Shown: positions 8,454-17,420, counted from the stretch's first letter. The stretch is DNA of 64,000 nt from Betaproteobacteria bacterium UBA2592 (GCA_002340095.1 DDKS01000006.1:1-64000), one strand, 5' to 3'. Notes: generated from the sequence alone by a model not told the origin. Numbers and translations: made by a program.

Positions 8454-9803
8454 ATGGGTATGCGTCTGCAGGCGTGGTGGATTTCCCTGAGGGAATGGCT
8501 GGTGACGGGCTGGCCCCTGGTGCTGATTGCGGGGATCGGGTTCTGGGCCGCCTTCCAGTTCGTCGAGCCGGCGCCGCCCCGCCATCTGGTCATCACCACC
8601 GGCCGGGAGGATGGCGCCTATTACACCTTTGCCAAGCGCTATCAGGAGATCTTTGCCCGCAACGGCATCGAGCTGGAAATCCGCGCATCCAGCGGCTCCC
8701 TGGAAAACATGCGGCGTCTGCAAGCAGGGGAGGCGGAAATCGCCTTCATCCAGGGGGGCGATTATGTCGGGGAGAGCGAAGGGCTGGCCTCCCTGGGTAG
8801 CGTCTTCTACGAACCCGTCTGGGTGTTCGTGCGCGGCCGTCATTTGCCGGACCGGCTGACGGAACTGGAGGGCTGGCGTATCGGCATCGGCCAGGAGGGT
8901 AGCGGCGTGCGGGCCCTGGCGAGCCGCCTGCTGGAGGCCAACGAGGTAAGCATGGCCCAGCGGCGCGTGATTTCCCTGGGCGGGCTGGAGGCGGCCGCCG
9001 CCCTGCAGCAGGGCAGGCTCGATGCCCTGTTCGTCATCGCCGCGCCCGAGGCGCCCATCGTGCAGGTGCTGTTGCGCTCGCCGGGCATCCAGGTCATGAG
9101 TTTTGCCCAAGCCGAAGCTTACCGACGCCATTTCCCTTACCTGTTCCGCTTGACTTTGCCCGAGGGGGGAGTGGATCTGGTTCGCAACTATCCGCCCCGG
9201 GATACCCAGTTGCTTGCCACCACGGCCAATCTGGTGGTCCGGGATGACCTGCATCCGGCCCTGGTGGCTCTGATGCTCAACGCTGCCCGGGAAGTGCACG
9301 GAGGCGGCGGTTTCTTCCAGGCCGCCGGGGAGTTTCCGGCCTACAAGGACAGCAGTTTTCCCCTTGCTGCAGGGGCAGCCCGTTTCTATCAGTCCGGACC
9401 GCCTTTCCTGCAGCGTTACCTGCCGTTCTGGCTGGCGGTGCTGGTAGACCGCTTCATGGTGCTGGCTTTGCCCCTGTTCGCTCTGCTGCTGCCGCTGCTG
9501 CGCCTGGCGCCGACCCTTTATGCCTGGCGCATTCGCTCCCGCATCTGCCGTTGTTACGGGGAGCTGAAATTCCTCGAAAACGACATCAAGCGGCATTACG
9601 CGGATCCGGCGGCGCAAGCGGGCTGCAGTGCCGATTTTCGCCGCCGCCTGGACGAGATCGAGACGGTGGCCGACGGTTTGTCCATTCCCTTGGCTTTCAC
9701 GGATCTGCTCTATACCCTGCGGGAACATATCAACCTGGTGCGCAAGGCCCTGGACCGTCATGAGCGGGAGCGTCTGGCGCCTCATTCCGGGAGTGACCCA
9801 TGA
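8454..9803 (+). CDS. TAXI-family TRAP-type solute-binding protein with C-terminal membrane segment
   Basis: A 449-residue protein resembling TAXI-family TRAP transporter binding proteins. It has an N-terminal membrane segment near 16-36, an extracytoplasmic type-II binding fold near 42-320 (GREDGAYYTFAKRY, ASSGSLENMRRL, IAFIQGGD), a second hydrophobic segment near 325-360, then a basic helical cytoplasmic tail. This anchored form differs from free periplasmic receptors, and no TRAP membrane subunits are adjacent, so a sensing role is as likely as transport. The start at 8454 has GGGAGGT 5 bases before it; GTG at 8436 and ATG at 8460 are alternatives. It overlaps the ParA-like gene by 4 bases. 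Confidence 0.78.
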   Translation: MGMRLQAWWISLREWLVTGWPLVLIAGIGFWAAFQFVEPAPPRHLVITTGREDGAYYTFAKRYQEIFARNGIELEIRASSGSLENMRRLQAGEAEIAFIQGGDYVGESEGLASLGSVFYEPVWVFVRGRHLPDRLTELEGWRIGIGQEGSGVRALASRLLEANEVSMAQRRVISLGGLEAAAALQQGRLDALFVIAAPEAPIVQVLLRSPGIQVMSFAQAEAYRRHFPYLFRLTLPEGGVDLVRNYPPRDTQLLATTANLVVRDDLHPALVALMLNAAREVHGGGGFFQAAGEFPAYKDSSFPLAAGAARFYQSGPPFLQRYLPFWLAVLVDRFMVLALPLFALLLPLLRLAPTLYAWRIRSRICRCYGELKFLENDIKRHYADPAAQAGCSADFRRRLDEIETVADGLSIPLAFTDLLYTLREHINLVRKALDRHERERLAPHSGSDP

Positions 9804-10486
9804 GCATGCAAGCCTTTCTCGTCGCCAATCCCAAAGGGGGGGCGGGCAAGTCCACCCTGGCTACCAACCTGGCCGGTTATCTGGCCCGTCGGGGGCATCG
9901 GGTGATGCTGGGCGACATCGACCGGCAACAGTCGGCCCGGGAGTGGCTGGCCCTGCGGCCCGCCAGTCTGCCCCGGATCGATACCTGGGAGATCGGCCCG
10001 GACCACATCGCCCGACCGCCTGCCGGGACAAGCCATGTGGTGCTCGATACTCCGGCGGGGCTGCATGGCAAGGCTCTGGAAAAGGTGCTCAAACTCTCCA
10101 CGCGGGTCATCGTGCCGGTGCAGCCGGCCCTGTTCGACATGCTCGCCACTCGCCACTTTCTCGAAGCTTTGCGGGAGCTCAAGGCCATCCGCAAGGGCCG
10201 CGCCCAGGTCGCGGTGATCGGTATGCGCGTCGATGCCCGCACCCGGGCAGCAGCGGAGCTGGAGCGCTTTTTCGCAAGCTTCGAATTGCCGGTGCTCGCC
10301 TATCTCCGGGATACCCAAAATTACGTGCAGGCCAGCGCCCAGGGGCTGACCTTGTTCGATTTGCCCCCCTCGCGCTGGGAGCGGGATCGGCAGCAGTGGC
10401 AGCCGATCCTCGATTGGGTGGAAACCGGGGGGGGCGGATTGATGCAAACAGGTCTGGCGCCGGCCGGCGGCCTAAATCATAATTAG
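9800..10486 (+). CDS. ParA/MinD-like P-loop ATPase
   Basis: A 228-residue deviant Walker ATPase. The motif KGGAGKST (near 12-19) carries the signature first lysine of ParA/MinD, DIDRQQSAREW (near 39-49) is switch I, and HVVLDTPAGLHGK is Walker B/switch II. It is not beside parB or a replication origin, so it is an orphan ParA. The start ATG overlaps the stop codon of the TAXI protein gene (ATGA), implying coupled synthesis. It may position or regulate that membrane protein, but this is inference only. Confidence 0.85.
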   Translation: MSMQAFLVANPKGGAGKSTLATNLAGYLARRGHRVMLGDIDRQQSAREWLALRPASLPRIDTWEIGPDHIARPPAGTSHVVLDTPAGLHGKALEKVLKLSTRVIVPVQPALFDMLATRHFLEALRELKAIRKGRAQVAVIGMRVDARTRAAAELERFFASFELPVLAYLRDTQNYVQASAQGLTLFDLPPSRWERDRQQWQPILDWVETGGGGLMQTGLAPAGGLNHN

Positions 10487-10517
10487 CGTTTGCTTATATA
10501 AAACCCAGGAGAACCGC

Positions 10518-11570
10518 ATGTCCCAGTCCGCCCACTACCCCTCCTTCGCCGAAATCAGCCGTGCCTTTGCGCCGGGTTGGTTTGCCGCGGTGATGGGGAC
10601 CGGGGTCCTGGCCTTGACCACCCGCGCCCTGTCCTCCGGTTGGCCCGTACTCGGCGGGGCTGCCAATTTTCTCGATGGCCTCAACGCCTTGTTCTTTCTC
10701 ATCCTGAGCGTGCCCTGGCTGACCCGCTGGATTCGTTTCCGGGAAGCGGCCCTGGCTACTCTCGCCCACCCCGTCCAGGCCAATTTCTATCCGACCTTTT
10801 CCATTGCCTTGCTGGTTTTGGCGGCGCAAGGCGTGGTCTTTGGCCACGACCTGAATTGGGTGCTGCCGATCTGGTGGGTCGGTGCACTGATGACCTATGT
10901 TTTCAGCCTGGTGATTCTCTATCGCATGTTCATGGGCGAGCATGTGGCGCTCGATCATGTCACGCCGGCCAAGTTCATTCCGGCCGTGGGGCTTGTGGTC
11001 ATGCCCGTGGCGGGCGGACCGTTGCTGGAGCACGTGGAGGGAGTGGCCCGGGAACTGATGTTGCTGATGAATGTGCTCGGGCTCGGAGCGGGGATCTTGA
11101 TGTACGTGAGCCTGTTGGGGCTGATGATTTTCCGCAAGTACCTGCACAAGCCGGCGCTTGGCATCCTGACTCCCACGGTCTGGATTCAACTGGCGCCGAT
11201 TGGGGTGATTCCGGTCAGTCTGCTCAATCTGCTCCCCCATCTTTCCCTGCCCGCAGCCGTGGAGGCGGTCAAGGCCCTGGGGCTGCTGTTCTGGGGGGCC
11301 GGGGTCTGGTGGCTGTTCATGGCCATCTGCATCACCTGGGTCGCACGTGCCCGCGGGCAGTTGCCGTTTGCCTTGTCCTGGTGGGGATTCATCTTCCCCC
11401 TCGGGGCTTTCGTCAGCCTCTCGTTCCGTCTCGAGCATGTCCTCGGCTTCACCCCGGCGCATTGGGTCGGGCTCGCCGCCTGGGGGCTGCTCGTCATCCT
11501 CTGGGGCATGACGCTCTACCGCACGCTGCGCGGTGTGCTGAGCGGGGAGGTATTTCGCCCGCATCCCTGA
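10518..11570 (+). CDS. TDT-family transporter / SLAC1-like anion channel
   Basis: An integral membrane protein of 350 residues with about ten hydrophobic segments, beginning FAPGWFAAVMGTGVLAL near 17-33, typical of the tellurite-resistance/dicarboxylate (TehA, SLAC1, Mae1) family. Possible substrates include C4-dicarboxylates, sulfite and other anions; none can be assigned. GGAGAACC precedes the ATG. It follows the ParA-like gene by 31 bases, but shared function is not evident. Confidence 0.82.
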   Translation: MSQSAHYPSFAEISRAFAPGWFAAVMGTGVLALTTRALSSGWPVLGGAANFLDGLNALFFLILSVPWLTRWIRFREAALATLAHPVQANFYPTFSIALLVLAAQGVVFGHDLNWVLPIWWVGALMTYVFSLVILYRMFMGEHVALDHVTPAKFIPAVGLVVMPVAGGPLLEHVEGVARELMLLMNVLGLGAGILMYVSLLGLMIFRKYLHKPALGILTPTVWIQLAPIGVIPVSLLNLLPHLSLPAAVEAVKALGLLFWGAGVWWLFMAICITWVARARGQLPFALSWWGFIFPLGAFVSLSFRLEHVLGFTPAHWVGLAAWGLLVILWGMTLYRTLRGVLSGEVFRPHP

Positions 11571-11712
11571 AGGCCGCGAGTTTGCAGGCGGCGTTGCGCA
11601 GAGGGCTGGGCTAAAATGGCTTCCCCGTCAAATCAAGACGGGCTGGCGGGCGCTATTCCAGGTTCGCGCTGCCATTTCAAAACGATCGGCCCCGCGCCGC
11701 AGGAGGAGAGGA

Positions 11713-13011
11713 ATGCTGCACATCACACCGGGGCAGGCCCGGCATCGTCTGACCATGATGGCCGTGGTCGTGGTGACTTACATGCTCTCCTTTTTCCAGC
11801 GTTTCGCACCGGCCGGGGTCGCCCAGGACCTGGCGGCTGCCTTTCAGACTTCGGCGGCTTCGCTGGGGGTGCTTGCCGCGACGTATTTTTATGTCTACAC
11901 CCTGATGCAGATTCCCACGGGCATCCTGGCTGATACCCTGGGGCCCAGGCGCATCCTGCTCCTGGGCGGACTGGTGGGCGGTTGTGGCAGCCTGCTGTTC
12001 GGTTTCGCGCCCAACCTGGATGTGGCCTTGGTGGGGCGCACCCTGATCGGGCTCGGAGTGTCCGTCACCTTCATCGCCATGCTCAAGCTCATCGCCGTCT
12101 GGTACGAGGAGCACCGCTTTGCCACCATGACCGGCCTTGCCCTGCTGCTCGGCAACCTGGGGTCGGTGCTGGCCGGGGTGCCCTTGGCCATGACGGCCCA
12201 GGCGCTGGGCTGGCGTGAGGTGTTCATGGGAGTCGGGGTCATCTCCCTGGTGCTGGCGGCCCTGTGCTGGCTCATGGTGCGGGACCGTCCCCTGGCCCGG
12301 GGCGAAGCCGCCCCCGCGCACCGCTTCGACCGCACGGTGGTGCTCAACGGCATGTTGAGCATCCTCAAGAACCGGGCCACCTGGCCGGTGGTGGCCGTCA
12401 ATACCGGGGTGTCGGGCAGCTTCTTCACCTTTGGCGGCCTTTGGGCCATGCCCTTCCTGATGCAGGCCCACGGACTGTCCCGGGCCGACGCTTCCTCCCA
12501 CCTTTCCCTGCTGTTCATGGGCTTTGCCCTGGGCAGCGTCATCATCGGCAACCTGTCCGACCGGCTACGGCGCAGAAAGCCGGTGCTGATCGCCGTCTCC
12601 CACCTCTATGCCTTGATCTGGCTGTTCTGGTTGTCCGGCACCCCTCTTCCCCAGGGGATGTCTTATGCCCTGTTCGCCCTGATGGGGCTGGCCACTGCCA
12701 GCTTCACCCTCACTTGGGCCTGCGCCAAGGAGGTGAACCCGCCGCTCCTGTCGGGCATGTCCACCTCCGTGGCCAACATGGGCGGCTTTGCCGCCGCCGC
12801 CCTGCTGCAGCCGCTGGTGGGCGCGGTGATGGATCTGAGCTGGGATGGGCGGCTGGAAAACGGGGCCCGTTTTTACAGCATGGCCGATTTCCAGTGGGGC
12901 TTTGCCCTGCTCGCGGGGTTTGCCCTGACAGGAGCGCTGGCCTCCTGGTGGGTCAAGGAAACCGGCTGCCGCAACATCTGGCAGGCCAATCGGGAAACCT
13001 CCGGCGTCTAG
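11713..13011 (+). CDS. MFS transporter
   Basis: A 432-residue major facilitator superfamily protein with 12 predicted membrane segments. MFS motif-A remnants occur after TM2 (GILADTLGPRRILLLG near 73-88) and in the second half (GNLSDRLRRRKPVLI near 279-293). The sequence resembles the anion:cation symporter or nitrate/sugar-phosphate groups, but the substrate is unassigned. GGAGGAGAGG precedes the start. Its TAG stop (13009-13011) lies inside the left terminal repeat of the element at 13007-13158, so the last residues may have been altered when that element inserted. Confidence 0.88.
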   Translation: MLHITPGQARHRLTMMAVVVVTYMLSFFQRFAPAGVAQDLAAAFQTSAASLGVLAATYFYVYTLMQIPTGILADTLGPRRILLLGGLVGGCGSLLFGFAPNLDVALVGRTLIGLGVSVTFIAMLKLIAVWYEEHRFATMTGLALLLGNLGSVLAGVPLAMTAQALGWREVFMGVGVISLVLAALCWLMVRDRPLARGEAAPAHRFDRTVVLNGMLSILKNRATWPVVAVNTGVSGSFFTFGGLWAMPFLMQAHGLSRADASSHLSLLFMGFALGSVIIGNLSDRLRRRKPVLIAVSHLYALIWLFWLSGTPLPQGMSYALFALMGLATASFTLTWACAKEVNPPLLSGMSTSVANMGGFAAAALLQPLVGAVMDLSWDGRLENGARFYSMADFQWGFALLAGFALTGALASWWVKETGCRNIWQANRETSGV

Positions 13012-13158
13012 CAGGCCGTTGAAAAACTACTGCGGTGGGCCATCTGCGGCGTTGCGCGGTGCTCGCTTCCTCGCCTATCTACTTGATAGGCTGCGGTCGC
13101 TGCGCTCCGTGTGCCTTGCATCTGGCCATCCTCGCTACGTTTTCAACGGCCTGCTAGA
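13007..13158. repeat. MITE-like element with 19-bp perfect terminal inverted repeats
   Basis: A 152-bp element bounded by TCTAGCAGGCCGTTGAAAA (13007-13025) and its exact reverse complement (13140-13158). An internal hairpin GCCTATC-TACTT-GATAGGC lies at 13073-13091. It encodes no protein of its own. It sits exactly between two convergent genes and supplies the TAG stop of each (13009-13011 on plus, 13154-13156 on minus). Size, terminal repeats and lack of a gene fit a miniature inverted-repeat element moved in trans, possibly also acting as a bidirectional terminator. No target-site duplication is obvious. Confidence 0.8.
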
Positions 13159-13351
13159 GGGGCTTGCGGCAGCGGCTGTCCTTGTAGGGGCCCCCCAGCA
13201 ATCGCCAGCCTTCGCCCAGGGGGGTCTGGGAGCAGACCCGGGTGCCGTCCAGCGTGCTCATCCACAGGTAGTAAGGGGCGGGGGCGGCCTGGAGCGGTGC
13301 GGCCGTCAGGGCCAGGGCGGCCAGCAGGCAGGGGTACAGGACGGGGCTCAT
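13154..13351 (-). CDS. Small secreted protein of unknown function
   Basis: A 65-residue reading frame with a clear signal peptide (residues 1-23, cleavage near LQAAPA) and a short mature part with two cysteines that could form a disulfide (CSQTPLGEGW...SRCRKPL) and aromatic residues (YYLWMSTLDGT). No family is recognised. It is convergent with the MFS gene, and its TAG stop lies in the right terminal repeat of the adjacent element. The signal peptide and the pattern of conserved-looking residues support a real gene despite its size. Confidence 0.55.
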   Translation of the reverse strand: MSPVLYPCLLAALALTAAPLQAAPAPYYLWMSTLDGTRVCSQTPLGEGWRLLGGPYKDSRCRKPL

Positions 13352-13452
13352 GGGAGGCAGGGCAAGGAGTGTGGTGCGGCAAGTGTAACGGCAATACCCA
13401 TCGGCGTCGTCCCGGGGTGGCGGCGCAATCGCAACGAATTGTAAGCAATCTC

Positions 13453-13481
13453 TTGGACAGGCTTTTTGTAGTTGCTACACT
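13453..13481 (+). promoter_or_regulatory. Sigma-70-type promoter of the DUF4124-ntrBC genes
   Basis: TTGGAC (13453-13458) and TACACT (13476-13481) are separated by 17 bases, 22 bases before the ATG at 13503. It is the best vegetative-type promoter in the window and would read into the DUF4124 gene and ntrB-ntrC. Confidence 0.55.
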
Positions 13482-13502
13482 TGGGACTCCTTGCCACGAG
13501 TT

Positions 13503-14000
13503 ATGACGATGCCAAAAAAGCTGCTTGGATGTGCGTTGCTTCTGGGCGTGGTTTCGCTCTCCACCCCGGCCTGGAGCCAGATTTACCGCTGTGTCGATGC
13601 CGACGGCAAGGTCACCTATTCCAACGTCGGAAACAACAAGGGCTGCAAACGCATGCAGCTGGATGCCCCCAACACCATCTCGGCCCCTCCGGCCCGGACC
13701 ACCGGGCGTACGCCCGGGGCGGCGGCCAATCCCACGCCCGTGGATTTTCCCAAGGTGAGCGGTGATGCCCAAAAGGCGAGGGATAACGACCGGCGCGCCA
13801 TCCTGGAGCAGGAACTGGCCGCCGAGCAAAAATCCCTGGAGCAGGCCAAGAAAGAACTGGCCGAGCAGGAGGCCGTGCGGCTCGGGGATGAGAAGAATTA
13901 CCAGAAGGTCCTCGATCGCCTGCAGCCCTACAAGGATCGGGTGGCCCAGCATGAGCGCAACATCCAGGCCATCAACCGTGAGCTGTCCAACCTCAAGTAA
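13503..14000 (+). CDS. DUF4124 domain-containing periplasmic protein
   Basis: A 165-residue exported protein. The signal peptide ends near residue 25 (TPAWSQ), followed by the DUF4124 core (QIYRCVDADGKVTYSN, then a second cysteine), a Pro/Thr-rich linker, and an alpha-helical, probably coiled-coil C-terminal region (REAL-type heptads from about 90 to 165, rich in Glu, Lys, Gln). Function is unknown; such proteins often precede ntrB in Rhodocyclales. ATG at 13503 and 13509 are both possible, and an upstream TTG at 13491 is less likely. Confidence 0.8.
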   Translation: MTMPKKLLGCALLLGVVSLSTPAWSQIYRCVDADGKVTYSNVGNNKGCKRMQLDAPNTISAPPARTTGRTPGAAANPTPVDFPKVSGDAQKARDNDRRAILEQELAAEQKSLEQAKKELAEQEAVRLGDEKNYQKVLDRLQPYKDRVAQHERNIQAINRELSNLK

Positions 14001-14077
14001 CCGTCCCCGGGGTCCGGGGGGCTGAGGGCCGGGGCGCTGGCGCCTTTCCGGGCGCAGAACTTGCTAGCGTTGCGGCC

Positions 14078-15142
14078 ATGTCCCGAACCTACACTCCCTT
14101 CAGCGGCCTGGATCACCTGGCCTCCGCCGTCATCCTGATGGATGCGGATCGTCACGTCCGTTATGCCAACGGCGCGGCCGAGAATCTGCTCGCGGTCACC
14201 GGCCGTTCCCTGGAGGGGCGTCCCCTGGAGCAGGTGATGCGCTACAGCGCCACCCTGGAGGCCGCCCTCGAGAATGCCATCAGCAACAACTGGAGCTACA
14301 CCGGCCAGAACGTGGAAATCCGCCGTGGCGACGACGATGTGTTGCATCTCAACTGCACGGTGACTCCCGTCCATTGCGAGGATGCGCCGGAGATCCGCAT
14401 GCTGATGGAGCTGCAGCCCATCGACCAGCAGCTGAAGGCGAGCCGGGAGGAGCGCCTGATCGAGCAGCAGCAGGCCAACCGGGAGCTGATCCGCAACCTG
14501 GCCCACGAGATCAAGAATCCCCTGGGGGGCATCCGCGGCGCGGCCCAGTTGCTGGAGCATGAGCTCAACAATCCCTCCCTCAAGGAATACACCCAGGTCA
14601 TCATCAAGGAGGCGGACCGGCTGCAGGATTTGATGCAGCGCCTGCTGTCGCCGCACCGGGCCGCCATGCAGCCCTTTCCGGTGAGCATTCACGAGGTGCT
14701 GGAGCGGGTGCGCAGCCTGCTGCTCCTGGAATTCCCCGACGGCCTCCGCATCCGCCGGGATTACGACACCAGCCTGCCCGATCTGGTGGGGGACCGGGAA
14801 CAGCTGATCCAGGTCTTTCTCAACATCGCCCGCAATGCCGCCCAGGCCATGGAGGGCAAGGGCGAGATCATCTTCCAGACCCGGGCGGCGCGGCAGGTGA
14901 CCCTGGTCAAGCGGCGTTTCCGCCTTGCCATCGATGTGGCCATCATCGACAACGGCCCAGGTATTCCCGCCGACATCAAGGAGCGCATGTTCTATCCCCT
15001 CGTTTCCGGTCGGCCCGATGGCACCGGCCTGGGGCTGACACTTGCCCAGAGTTTCGTGCAGCAGCACCAGGGCACGGTGGAGTGCGACACCCGTCCGGGC
15101 CGTACCCGTTTCCTCATCCGTCTCCCGATAGAGCGGGCTTGA
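14078..15142 (+). CDS. glnL: Nitrogen regulation sensor kinase NtrB
   Basis: Cytoplasmic histidine kinase/phosphatase that controls NtrC in response to nitrogen status through PII. The 354-residue protein has an N-terminal PAS domain (about 8-115), a HisKA domain with phospho-acceptor His143 in NLAHEIKNPLGG, and a HATPase domain with N box (FLNIARNAAQAM), G1 (DNGPGIP) and G2 (GTGLGL) motifs. No membrane segments are present. It lies 20 bases upstream of ntrC. Sites resembling NtrC operators occur elsewhere in the window, at amt and nifL. Confidence 0.95.
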   Translation: MSRTYTPFSGLDHLASAVILMDADRHVRYANGAAENLLAVTGRSLEGRPLEQVMRYSATLEAALENAISNNWSYTGQNVEIRRGDDDVLHLNCTVTPVHCEDAPEIRMLMELQPIDQQLKASREERLIEQQQANRELIRNLAHEIKNPLGGIRGAAQLLEHELNNPSLKEYTQVIIKEADRLQDLMQRLLSPHRAAMQPFPVSIHEVLERVRSLLLLEFPDGLRIRRDYDTSLPDLVGDREQLIQVFLNIARNAAQAMEGKGEIIFQTRAARQVTLVKRRFRLAIDVAIIDNGPGIPADIKERMFYPLVSGRPDGTGLGLTLAQSFVQQHQGTVECDTRPGRTRFLIRLPIERA

Positions 15143-15161
15143 TATTTGCTAGGTCCTCCCC

Positions 15162-16562
15162 ATGAAACCGATCTGGATCATCGATGACGACCGCTCCATC
15201 CGCTGGGTGCTGGAAAAGACCCTGACGCGGGAGGGCATTCCCTTCAAAAGCTTCCCCTCCGCCAGCGAGGCCATGGAAGCCCTGGAGCACGAGGAGCCGC
15301 CCCAGGCCCTGCTTTCGGACATCCGCATGCCCGGTGCTTCCGGCCTGGACCTGCTCAAAAGGGTCAAGGAGCGCCATCCCCAGGTGCCGGTCATCATCAT
15401 GACTGCCTATTCGGACCTGGAAAGCGCTGTGGCGGCCTTTCAGGGCGGGGCCTTCGAATACCTGCCCAAGCCCTTCGACGTGGATCAGGCCATCGAGCTG
15501 ATCCGCCGGGCCATCGACGAAAGCATGCACCAGGCTGGTGCGGTGGAGGAGGTGGGGCTCACCCCGGAAATCCTCGGTCAGGCGTCTGCCATGCAGGAGG
15601 TTTTCCGGGCCATCGGGCGCCTCTCCCAATCTCACGCCACGGTACTGATCACGGGTGAATCGGGCACCGGCAAGGAGCTGGTGGCGCGCGCCCTGCACCG
15701 GCACAGCCCACGGAAGGATGCGGCTTTCGTCGCCATCAACACCGCTGCCATTCCCAAGGATCTGCTCGAATCCGAACTGTTCGGCCACGAGCGGGGCGCC
15801 TTCACCGGGGCCCAGACCCAGCGCCGGGGACGCTTCGAACAGGCGGATGGGGGCACCTTGTTCCTGGACGAAATCGGCGACATGCCCGCCGAGTTGCAGA
15901 CCCGCCTGTTGCGGGTACTGTCCGACGGCCACTTCTACCGGGTGGGAGGGCACGCTCCGATCAAGGCCAACGTGCGGGTCATCGCGGCTACCCATCAGAA
16001 TCTGGAGGGGCGGGTCAAGGAGGGGCTGTTCCGGGAAGACCTGTTCCACCGCCTCAACGTCATCCGCATCCGCCTGCCCGCCCTGCGCGAGCGGCGCGAG
16101 GACATCCCCTTGCTGGTCAAGCACTTCCTGCAAAAGAGCGCCCAGGAGTTGGGGGTGGAGCCGAAGCGGATGTCGGAGGCGGCCATGAAGTACCTGTCCG
16201 GTCTCGAATTCAGTGGCAACGTGCGGCAGCTGGAAAACCTCTGTCACTGGATCACCGTCATGGCCCCGGGGCAGCTGGTGGAGGTGGCCGATTTGCCGCC
16301 GGAACTGCGCGAGGCCCCGGTGCAGGTGGTGGCTGCCAGCTGGGAATCGGCCCTGGCTCAGGAGGTGGACCGGCTGCTGGCGGCGTCGACGCCCGACTTG
16401 CACGAGAAGCTGGTGCAGGCCTTCGAGCGTACCTTGATCACCCGTGCCCTGGTGCATACGGGGGGGCGGCGCATCGAGGCGGCCCAGGCCCTGTCCATCG
16501 GGCGCAACACCATCACCCGCAAGATTCAGGAGCTGGGCCTGGAAAACAGCCGGGACGGCTGA
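15162..16562 (+). CDS. glnG: Nitrogen regulation response regulator NtrC
   Basis: Sigma-54-dependent activator (466 residues). The receiver domain has Asp53 as phospho-acceptor (LLSDIRMPG). The AAA+ domain (about 140-370) has Walker A GESGTGKE, the sigma-54-contacting GAFTGA loop (HERGAFTGA) and Walker B GTLFLDEIGD. A C-terminal Fis-type helix-turn-helix follows (RRIEAAQALSIGRNTITRKIQELGL). It forms an operon with ntrB. Family members bind TGCACC-N5-GGTGCA palindromes; three close matches lie in this window. Confidence 0.96.
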   Translation: MKPIWIIDDDRSIRWVLEKTLTREGIPFKSFPSASEAMEALEHEEPPQALLSDIRMPGASGLDLLKRVKERHPQVPVIIMTAYSDLESAVAAFQGGAFEYLPKPFDVDQAIELIRRAIDESMHQAGAVEEVGLTPEILGQASAMQEVFRAIGRLSQSHATVLITGESGTGKELVARALHRHSPRKDAAFVAINTAAIPKDLLESELFGHERGAFTGAQTQRRGRFEQADGGTLFLDEIGDMPAELQTRLLRVLSDGHFYRVGGHAPIKANVRVIAATHQNLEGRVKEGLFREDLFHRLNVIRIRLPALRERREDIPLLVKHFLQKSAQELGVEPKRMSEAAMKYLSGLEFSGNVRQLENLCHWITVMAPGQLVEVADLPPELREAPVQVVAASWESALAQEVDRLLAASTPDLHEKLVQAFERTLITRALVHTGGRRIEAAQALSIGRNTITRKIQELGLENSRDG

Positions 16563-16628
16563 ACGTCCGGTGTCTGGTTCCCGGGGCCGCAAGCGGCGAT
16601 AATGACGGCTTTCCCGGTCGCCATTTCC

Positions 16629-17420
16629 ATGCCCCTGATCGATCTCTCCCAACTGCGCCAGGCCCTGGGGCCCACGGCCGGCCGTTTCGACGTGGATGCC
16701 CTGGATGACTGCAGCTCCACCAACGCCCTGCTGCTGGAGCGGGCCGTCCAGGGGGCGCCGGCCGGAACGGTGCTGGTGGCGGACCGGCAGAGCGCCGGCC
16801 GGGGGCGGCGGGGGCGACCCTGGGCCTCCTCGCCGCAAGACAGCCTCACCTTTTCCCTGCTCTGGCGCTGGCAGGCCAGTCCGGCCCGGCTGGCGGGCCT
16901 GAGCCTGGCGGCGGGCCTGGCCCTGGCCCGGGGCCTGGAGGCCCTGGGGTTTGCCCCCCTGGGCCTGAAATGGCCGAACGATCTCTATGCCGCCGGGCCG
17001 GAGGGGGAGGCCAAGCTGGGCGGCATCCTCGTGGAACTGGTGGCGGACCGGCGCGGCACCCAGGCGGTGATCGGCATCGGCCTCAACCTGCGCCCGCCCG
17101 CTCCCGGCCTGCTGGAGCAGCCAGCCGCCGGCTTGGCGCAACTGGGCCCTCTACCGGAGCGGCACCTGCTGCTGGCGACCCTGCTCACCCAGCTGGCAGC
17201 GACCCTGGATGTCTTCGAGCAGCAGGGTTTTGCGCCGCTTCGGCCCGAATGGCAGCGCCGCCATGTCTGGCAGGGGCGGCGGGTCTGCCTGCTCGAGGAG
17301 GGGCATGTGCTGGCCGAAGGGCGGTGTCTCGGGGCCGATCCCGAAGGCAGCCTGCTGCTCGAGACTGGTGCGGGGGTGCAGCGCTTCCTGGCGGGTGACG
17401 TGAGCCTGAGGCCCCGATGA
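16629..17420 (+). CDS. birA: Biotin--[acetyl-CoA-carboxylase] ligase
   Basis: Attaches biotin to the carrier domain of acetyl-CoA carboxylase via biotinyl-AMP. The protein (263 residues from this start) has the ligase signature AGRGRRGRPWASS, the lysine-containing KWPNDLY motif and the VIGIGLNL strand, followed by a C-terminal SH3-like domain. It lacks the N-terminal helix-turn-helix of E. coli BirA, so it should not repress biotin genes. An ATG at 16602 would add nine unremarkable residues; neither start has a strong ribosome site, and GATAAT at 16597-16602 could be a -10 box. It overlaps coaX by 4 bases. Confidence 0.92.
   Translation: MPLIDLSQLRQALGPTAGRFDVDALDDCSSTNALLLERAVQGAPAGTVLVADRQSAGRGRRGRPWASSPQDSLTFSLLWRWQASPARLAGLSLAAGLALARGLEALGFAPLGLKWPNDLYAAGPEGEAKLGGILVELVADRRGTQAVIGIGLNLRPPAPGLLEQPAAGLAQLGPLPERHLLLATLLTQLAATLDVFEQQGFAPLRPEWQRRHVWQGRRVCLLEEGHVLAEGRCLGADPEGSLLLETGAGVQRFLAGDVSLRPR

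Noticed and set aside
13019..13506. Small plus-strand reading frames across the inverted-repeat element and the region after it
   Set aside because: They translate the element and the antisense of the small secreted gene, with no ribosome sites or recognisable domains.
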